A DNA stretch of 7,616 nt, from assembly GCA_030824835.1 (NCBI GenBank), contig JAPJRA010000100.1:1-7616 (forward strand), in the 5' to 3' direction. The DNA is from Geminicoccaceae bacterium (GTDB lineage: Bacteria > Pseudomonadota > Alphaproteobacteria > Geminicoccales > Geminicoccaceae). Below the pieces are notes generated by a model, which was not told the DNA's origin, did not search any database, and worked only from the letters and a program-made list of their open reading frames with translations. Position 1 is the stretch's first letter. Every line of letters starts with the position of its first letter. The position numbers were made by a program, and so were the translations under genes. Shown here piece by piece: positions 4,340 to 7,616 of the stretch.

Positions 4340-5500
4340 CTATCGCTGCGCGCGATACCAGTTTATTATCGGTTCGAACAGTCCTCTATCTAACTTCATT
4401 CGGAATTTATCGCCAGATCGCGAAACAAAAAATAACCTCTCGTCATCGAACGTATGATGTATATGAGTACGAAAGCCATCCTCGATGCCCTCCATAAAGA
4501 TCAGCGTGTTCCATCTTGGCAGAAAAGTTGGTTTGCGCCTAAATTTTTCAAGCAGTGGCGACACTGATTTAGCGTCATCAGCGCCAATGATCGAATATGT
4601 AGCAAATCTACTTCGAATTTCACCCGTCTCATGGAAATTGTTGCTTTTGTGATGTTCTAGGTGTTCTGTAGCTGTTATAAGGTAGCCATCAATATACTGC
4701 CTATAGACTATTATCCCTGTGAACCCTATCACTATATCTGAGTTCACCTTGCGATCTACCGACCAATAACTAAAAGATGCATCTGGCGCCGTCGTTAAAC
4801 AATAAGTGCCGTCAGTTCTTCTCTCACGTACTACTAAGTCGAATGGACCACCAAATGCAAAATCTAAACCACTATAGCCAAAAAGCTCGTTAAAGTGCTG
4901 TAAACCAATTCCCCGAAGAATCGAAGCCAAGGACTTTAGATCTGGATGCTGATCAGCCTCCATAAGTAGGTGCCCGCTTTCTATTCCATCTAAATTCTCT
5001 TGCATTATATAACTTCCAGATCCAGCCATGAACACCGAATTTTTAAAATGACTGCCTTTCCATTGATTTGCCTGGAAGCCTAAATAATACGGTCGACTTC
5101 CATTAATGTCCTCATCTAATGCGAGAGCGACGAAGGACAAATTCTCACGATCTGCGTCAGACATTTCACCTAACATTTCACGACAATTTTCACTAAGTTG
5201 GTTTGGGTTTCCATCAAAGTCTGCCATCCTAGATTTCATCTTAGATATCAATGACATAGAAATATAGTATGTCCCAGACCAAGCAACTGCAAGTCTCTTG
5301 TTGATCAAATGTATCTTTTGAGTAAATCGAGATGGATAAATTTCACATGAGTCATTTAAAGATATAGCAGTAGAGACTATATTTCCGCTGATTGGCAGTC
5401 TTATGTTTCGTGGCTTCTTGGGTTTCTTTTCTGTAGTTAGCATAGTGTCCGCTAGTAGAAATCCAATTGGTCCACTTGCATACGCTGCGATGAAGGTCAC
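4340..5500 (-). CDS. Proteasome-beta/HslV-like Ntn-hydrolase-fold protein, orphan, 386 aa
   Basis: I do not recognise a named family, but the first ~170 residues follow the proteasome-beta/HslV layout. Thr2 directly follows the GTG-encoded Met, so methionine removal would expose it as an N-terminal nucleophile. ADTM puts Asp18 at the place of proteasome Asp17 (Thr as residue 1). QKIHLINKRLAVAWSGT (61-77) resembles the strand with the catalytic Lys (here K62), then the glycine turn. LSFVALALDED (121-131) is a core strand, and FMAGSGSYIMQ (157-167) matches the conserved GSGS segment with the active-site serine. A stretch of about 28 extra residues separates Asp18 from K62 compared with HslV. 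Residues ~215-386 are additional and unassigned. GGAG at ideal distance fixes the GTG start. The gene is about 40% GC amid ~70% GC neighbours, so transfer is likely. The substrate, and whether it is a peptidase or amidase, are unknown. Confidence 0.7.
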   Translation of the reverse strand: MTFIAAYASGPIGFLLADTMLTTEKKPKKPRNIRLPISGNIVSTAISLNDSCEIYPSRFTQKIHLINKRLAVAWSGTYYISMSLISKMKSRMADFDGNPNQLSENCREMLGEMSDADRENLSFVALALDEDINGSRPYYLGFQANQWKGSHFKNSVFMAGSGSYIMQENLDGIESGHLLMEADQHPDLKSLASILRGIGLQHFNELFGYSGLDFAFGGPFDLVVRERRTDGTYCLTTAPDASFSYWSVDRKVNSDIVIGFTGIIVYRQYIDGYLITATEHLEHHKSNNFHETGEIRSRFATYSIIGADDAKSVSPLLEKFRRKPTFLPRWNTLIFMEGIEDGFRTHIHHTFDDERLFFVSRSGDKFRMKLDRGLFEPIINWYRAQR

Positions 5501-5507
5501 CTATATT

Positions 5508-5511
5508 CTCC
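5508..5511 (-). promoter_or_regulatory. Ribosome binding site that fixes the Ntn-hydrolase GTG start
   Basis: Read on the minus strand, GGAG is followed by seven bases (AATATAG) and then GTG at 5500. This decides the start, and the choice matters because it places Thr at residue 2, the position needed for an N-terminal nucleophile. No clear -35/-10 pair was found in the 100 bases upstream. Confidence 0.65.
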
Positions 5512-5606
5512 GCTTGCGATCTCAACACCAATGCAACCATTCCAAAGCATGTTACGGCTTGAGTGCGAACAGCAATACTCGTCAGTTGAGCTGTCGCCCG
5601 TCGGTC

Positions 5607-6782
5607 CTATGCCTCCTTGAGCAGCCGCGCCGCCACCGCCTCCAGCAGCACCTGCCGCGTGCGGCCGGCGATCTCGTCCAGTGACGGCGTGCGGGCGAGG
5701 TTCTGCTCGGCGAGCTTGCGGAGCTGGTCGAGGCTCGGCATGTGCGGCAGGTGGAGGTCGGCGAGGAAGGCCACCGCGTGCTCGCGGGCGATCTGGGCGC
5801 GGCTCTGGAAGTCCGGCCAAACGGCGGCGTGGGCCAGGGCCTCGCGGGCGTGGGCGGCCAGGCCCTCGGTCGGGAAGGTGGCGGCGAGCTGGCGGGCCAC
5901 CTTGTCGATCACCTTGCGGCCGAGGCGCTGCTCGCCGCGGACCAGGCTCGGGGCCGGCTGGTTCAGGTCCCAGACGAGGCCGCACCAGGACAAGAGCTTG
6001 AGGCCGTAATAGGTCGGGTCGTACTGCCACCAGCGGAAGCCCTGCCGGGCCGAGGACTGGCAGGCATGGTGGTTGTTGTGCCAGCCCTCGCCCAGCGTGA
6101 AGATGGCGAGGTACCAGTTGTTGCGGGAATCGTCGCCGGTGACGTAGCGCCGGGTACCCAGGACGTGGGCCAGCGAGTTGATGCAGAAGGTGCCGTGCCA
6201 GAGCGCCACGGTGCTCCAGAAGAAGCCGACGAACAGGCCCGGCCAGCCGGCGATCAGCCAGGACAGGACGGCCAGCGCCACCGCCGCGACATAAGGGTGG
6301 CGGTCGAGCCAGACCAGCTCAGGGAATTTGACGAGGTCGGGAACCGCCCCATAGTCGGTGGCGTCGTGCCGGGCGGTGAAGATCCAGCCCACATGGGCGT
6401 AGAGGAAGCCGCGCCGGGCCGGCGAGTGCACGTCCAGCTCGGTGTCGGAGTGCAGATGGTGCCAGCGGTGCTTGGCGGCCCACCACAACACGCCGCGCTG
6501 CGCGGTGCTCTGCGCCAGCACGGCCAGCACGAACTGGCCGGCGCGGCTGGTCTTGAAGGCGCGGTGCGAGAAGTAGCGGTGGTAGCCGGCGCAGACGCCG
6601 AACATGCGCAGCACGTAGAGGGCCACCGCCAGGGCCACGGCCTCGACGGTGACGCCGCTCCAGATGGCGCCGAAACAGGCGAGATGGGCCGCCACGAACA
6701 GCAGCGTGGAGGGATAGACGACGTCGTCGTGTGCGTCGTCGGTGCCGCCCGTCGGGGGCACCGTCATCGGATCGTTGGACAT
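5607..6782 (-). CDS. Membrane fatty-acid / acyl-CoA desaturase (delta-9 type)
   Basis: This is an integral membrane di-iron desaturase that introduces a double bond into a fatty acyl chain using O2 and electrons. Numbered from the chosen ATG (391 residues), the histidine boxes are HRYFSH (68-73), HRWHH followed by LHSDTE (105-114), and HNNHH after EGW (235-239). The extra metal-ligand His of NSLAH is at 206. Hydrophobic segments lie at about 25-60, 84-100 and 165-200. After the core, some 80 residues form a helical extension with two similar MPSLDQL / TPSLDEI segments. The start is uncertain: in-frame ATGs lie at 6791, 6782 and 6767, and a TTG at 6890. GGAAG upstream of 6791/6782 suits 6782 better, while GGAGGT abuts the TTG too closely to serve it. 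No ferredoxin or reductase gene is adjacent. Regulation is not visible. Confidence 0.93.
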   Translation of the reverse strand: MSNDPMTVPPTGGTDDAHDDVVYPSTLLFVAAHLACFGAIWSGVTVEAVALAVALYVLRMFGVCAGYHRYFSHRAFKTSRAGQFVLAVLAQSTAQRGVLWWAAKHRWHHLHSDTELDVHSPARRGFLYAHVGWIFTARHDATDYGAVPDLVKFPELVWLDRHPYVAAVALAVLSWLIAGWPGLFVGFFWSTVALWHGTFCINSLAHVLGTRRYVTGDDSRNNWYLAIFTLGEGWHNNHHACQSSARQGFRWWQYDPTYYGLKLLSWCGLVWDLNQPAPSLVRGEQRLGRKVIDKVARQLAATFPTEGLAAHAREALAHAAVWPDFQSRAQIAREHAVAFLADLHLPHMPSLDQLRKLAEQNLARTPSLDEIAGRTRQVLLEAVAARLLKEA

Positions 6783-6938
6783 CGGAGACATCGGCTTCCG
6801 CGCGGGTGGCTGGACCGGACGCTCGATCTCGCCGCCCGTGTTGCCGCGACCGGCCCCCTGGCAGCCGATCGACGGGTCGGAGGCACACAAACCTCCATGT
6901 CCATAGGTGGGCCCGGCACGGGCAAAGTTAAAGTCCGG

Positions 6939-7370
6939 TCATCCGCGGTAGCGATCCCAGACCTGGCTCTGGCAGAGAAACAGGATGCAGCCGTCGACCT
7001 CGAGCTGATCGGGCGACTTCAGCCGCAGCTTCGAGCGGTAGGTCTTGCCGCTCTCCGGGTCGTAGATGGTACCCCCGCTCCACCTGTCGTCGCCGTCCGG
7101 CGAGAAGCCCTGCAGCAGCGGCAGGCCCAGAATGGGTCGGGTCTGCAGCGCCGGGTCCTGATTGTTGACGTCCACGAGCGGGCCCGCCGGCACGTCCGGC
7201 GGGCGGTAGGACCAAGTGATCAGGCCGCAGAGCTGCTGGGGGTCCGCGGCGCAGGCGTCGATCCGCACCCGCCCCTTGCCGCCCTCGGTGGTCCATTCGC
7301 CGACGGGCGAGGCGTTGGCCGCGACGGGCAGCAGCAGGACGAGGGCGGCGACGACGGCCGGGCACCGCAT
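6939..7370 (-). CDS. Secreted DUF2147-family protein
   Basis: The product has 143 residues with a Sec signal peptide: MRCPAVVAALVLLLPVAANA, cleaved after Ala20 (A-N-A). The mature ~123 residues carry the DUF2147 landmarks in order. These are GEWTTEGGKGRVRI, a first cysteine pair ending in LCGLITW, VDVNNQDP, ILGLPLLQGF, GGTIYDPESGKTYRSKL, and the closing GCILFLCQSQVW. The conserved cysteines could form disulfides in the periplasm. Members of this domain family are exported proteins of unknown function; a lipocalin-like beta barrel is plausible but not shown here. I chose ATG at 7370 because the signal peptide begins there; the longer frame to 7445 merely reads through the aminotransferase gene. 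The start shares one base with the aminotransferase stop (TGATG), so the two are probably cotranslated. Confidence 0.88.
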   Translation of the reverse strand: MRCPAVVAALVLLLPVAANASPVGEWTTEGGKGRVRIDACAADPQQLCGLITWSYRPPDVPAGPLVDVNNQDPALQTRPILGLPLLQGFSPDGDDRWSGGTIYDPESGKTYRSKLRLKSPDQLEVDGCILFLCQSQVWDRYRG

Positions 7371-7615
7371 CAGGGCAGCCGATCCAGCACGCGGATGATC
7401 CGATGCATGGCCTGCTCCAGCCGGTCGGTGGCGATGGCGAAGCACAGGCGGACATGGCTGCCGTTGCCGGGGCCGAACGTGTAGCCGGCGGCGATGCCGA
7501 CCTTGGCCTCGGCCAGCACGCGCTTGGCGAAGGCCAGGCTGTCGTCGACGCCCTCGATCTCGGGGAAGGCGTAGAAGGCGCCCTCGGGCCGCAGCAGCCG
7601 GACGCGCGGGTGAGC
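7370..7615 (-). CDS. Class I/II PLP-dependent aminotransferase, C-terminal 81 residues (5' end outside window)
   Basis: Only the C-terminal small-domain end is present. It reads LLRPEGAFYAFPEIEG, then KRVLAEAKVGIAAGYTFGPG, then GSHVRLCFAIATDRLEQAM and RVLDRLP before TGA. The order P.GAFY.F, v....G..FG..g..hvRlcfA....l..a..Ri is the standard C-terminus of aspartate-aminotransferase-family enzymes, and the Arg of VRLCFA is the conserved residue that binds the substrate alpha-carboxylate. The PLP lysine lies outside the window, so the substrate cannot be stated. One feature differs from the commonest form: AAGYTFGPGN replaces the frequent PG..FG.., with Ala in place of Pro. The stop overlaps the DUF2147 start by one base. 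Confidence 0.88.
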   Translation of the reverse strand, partial: AHPRVRLLRPEGAFYAFPEIEGVDDSLAFAKRVLAEAKVGIAAGYTFGPGNGSHVRLCFAIATDRLEQAMHRIIRVLDRLP

Positions 7616-7616
7616 G

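Larger units (their letters stand above)
4185..5606. other. AT-rich islet containing one gene, probably acquired horizontally
   Basis: The block between the toxin remnant and the desaturase stop has much lower GC than both flanks (24 of 60 bases in the line starting at 4681, against 46 of 60 in the line starting at 5881). Its single gene uses AT-ending codons freely. No integrase, transposase, tRNA end or long flanking repeat is visible, so the mechanism of arrival is not shown. The 106 bases at 5501-5606 hold only the gene's leader and no recognisable terminator for the desaturase. Confidence 0.65.

Noticed and set aside
4291..5517. GCAAGCG at 4291-4297 and its inverse CGCTTGC at 5511-5517 as terminal inverted repeats of a mobile element
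   Set aside because: Seven bases only, not extended outward, the right copy sits in the gene's leader, and there is no transposase or target duplication.
6319..6888. Minus-strand frame starting at GTG 6888, close to a GGAGGT sequence
   Set aside because: It is an out-of-frame shadow of the desaturase, which has all its histidine boxes in the other frame.
5742..7484. 580-codon plus-strand open frame across the desaturase and DUF2147 genes
   Set aside because: It is antisense to two clearly identified genes and made of low-complexity Arg/Gly/Gln/Val sequence.

Overview
The window looks like a GC-rich bacterial chromosome, most likely an alphaproteobacterium of the Rhodospirillales type. That placement is an inference from roughly 70-77% GC in the coding blocks and from the gene families present; no rRNA or other marker confirms it. 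One AT-rich block in the middle (about 4185-5606) differs sharply: a sample 60-base line at 4681 is 40% GC, against 77% for the line at 5881.

Left block, plus strand (2-2736): the 3' end of an ArsR-family regulator overlaps an SRPBCC/AHSA1-type protein by ATGA. A zinc-type MDR oxidoreductase and a 2-keto-4-pentenoate hydratase-family enzyme follow with short gaps. They look like one transcription unit controlled by the ArsR protein, although the substrate is unknown. The hydratase stop codon overlaps (GTGA) a small cysteine-rich reading frame of 71 codons that I do not recognise.

Middle block (2737-4339): a gene-free stretch leads to a promoter-like TTGACA element and four GATGA/TCATC half-sites arranged as two perfect inverted repeats. 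Next is a small secreted protein with a clear signal peptide and four cysteines in the mature chain. After a degenerate stretch with a 9-bp tandem repeat comes a decayed, frameshifted MazF/PemK-type toxin gene with no antitoxin visible. The gap after it holds two inverted repeats and four phased GTTA words.

AT-rich islet (4340-5500, minus): a 386-residue orphan protein whose first ~170 residues show the proteasome-beta/HslV Ntn-hydrolase pattern. Thr follows directly after the initiator, with Asp, Lys, an SGT turn and a GSGS motif in the right order, followed by a long C-terminal region I cannot assign. This is the most unusual item in the window.

Right block, minus strand (5607-7615): a membrane acyl-CoA/fatty-acid desaturase with all three histidine boxes and a helical C-terminal extension, a secreted DUF2147-family protein, and the C-terminal 81 residues of a class I/II aminotransferase whose stop codon overlaps the DUF2147 start. 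The aminotransferase and DUF2147 genes are probably cotranscribed, and the desaturase follows in the same direction. I saw no rRNA, tRNA, CRISPR array or complete insertion sequence.
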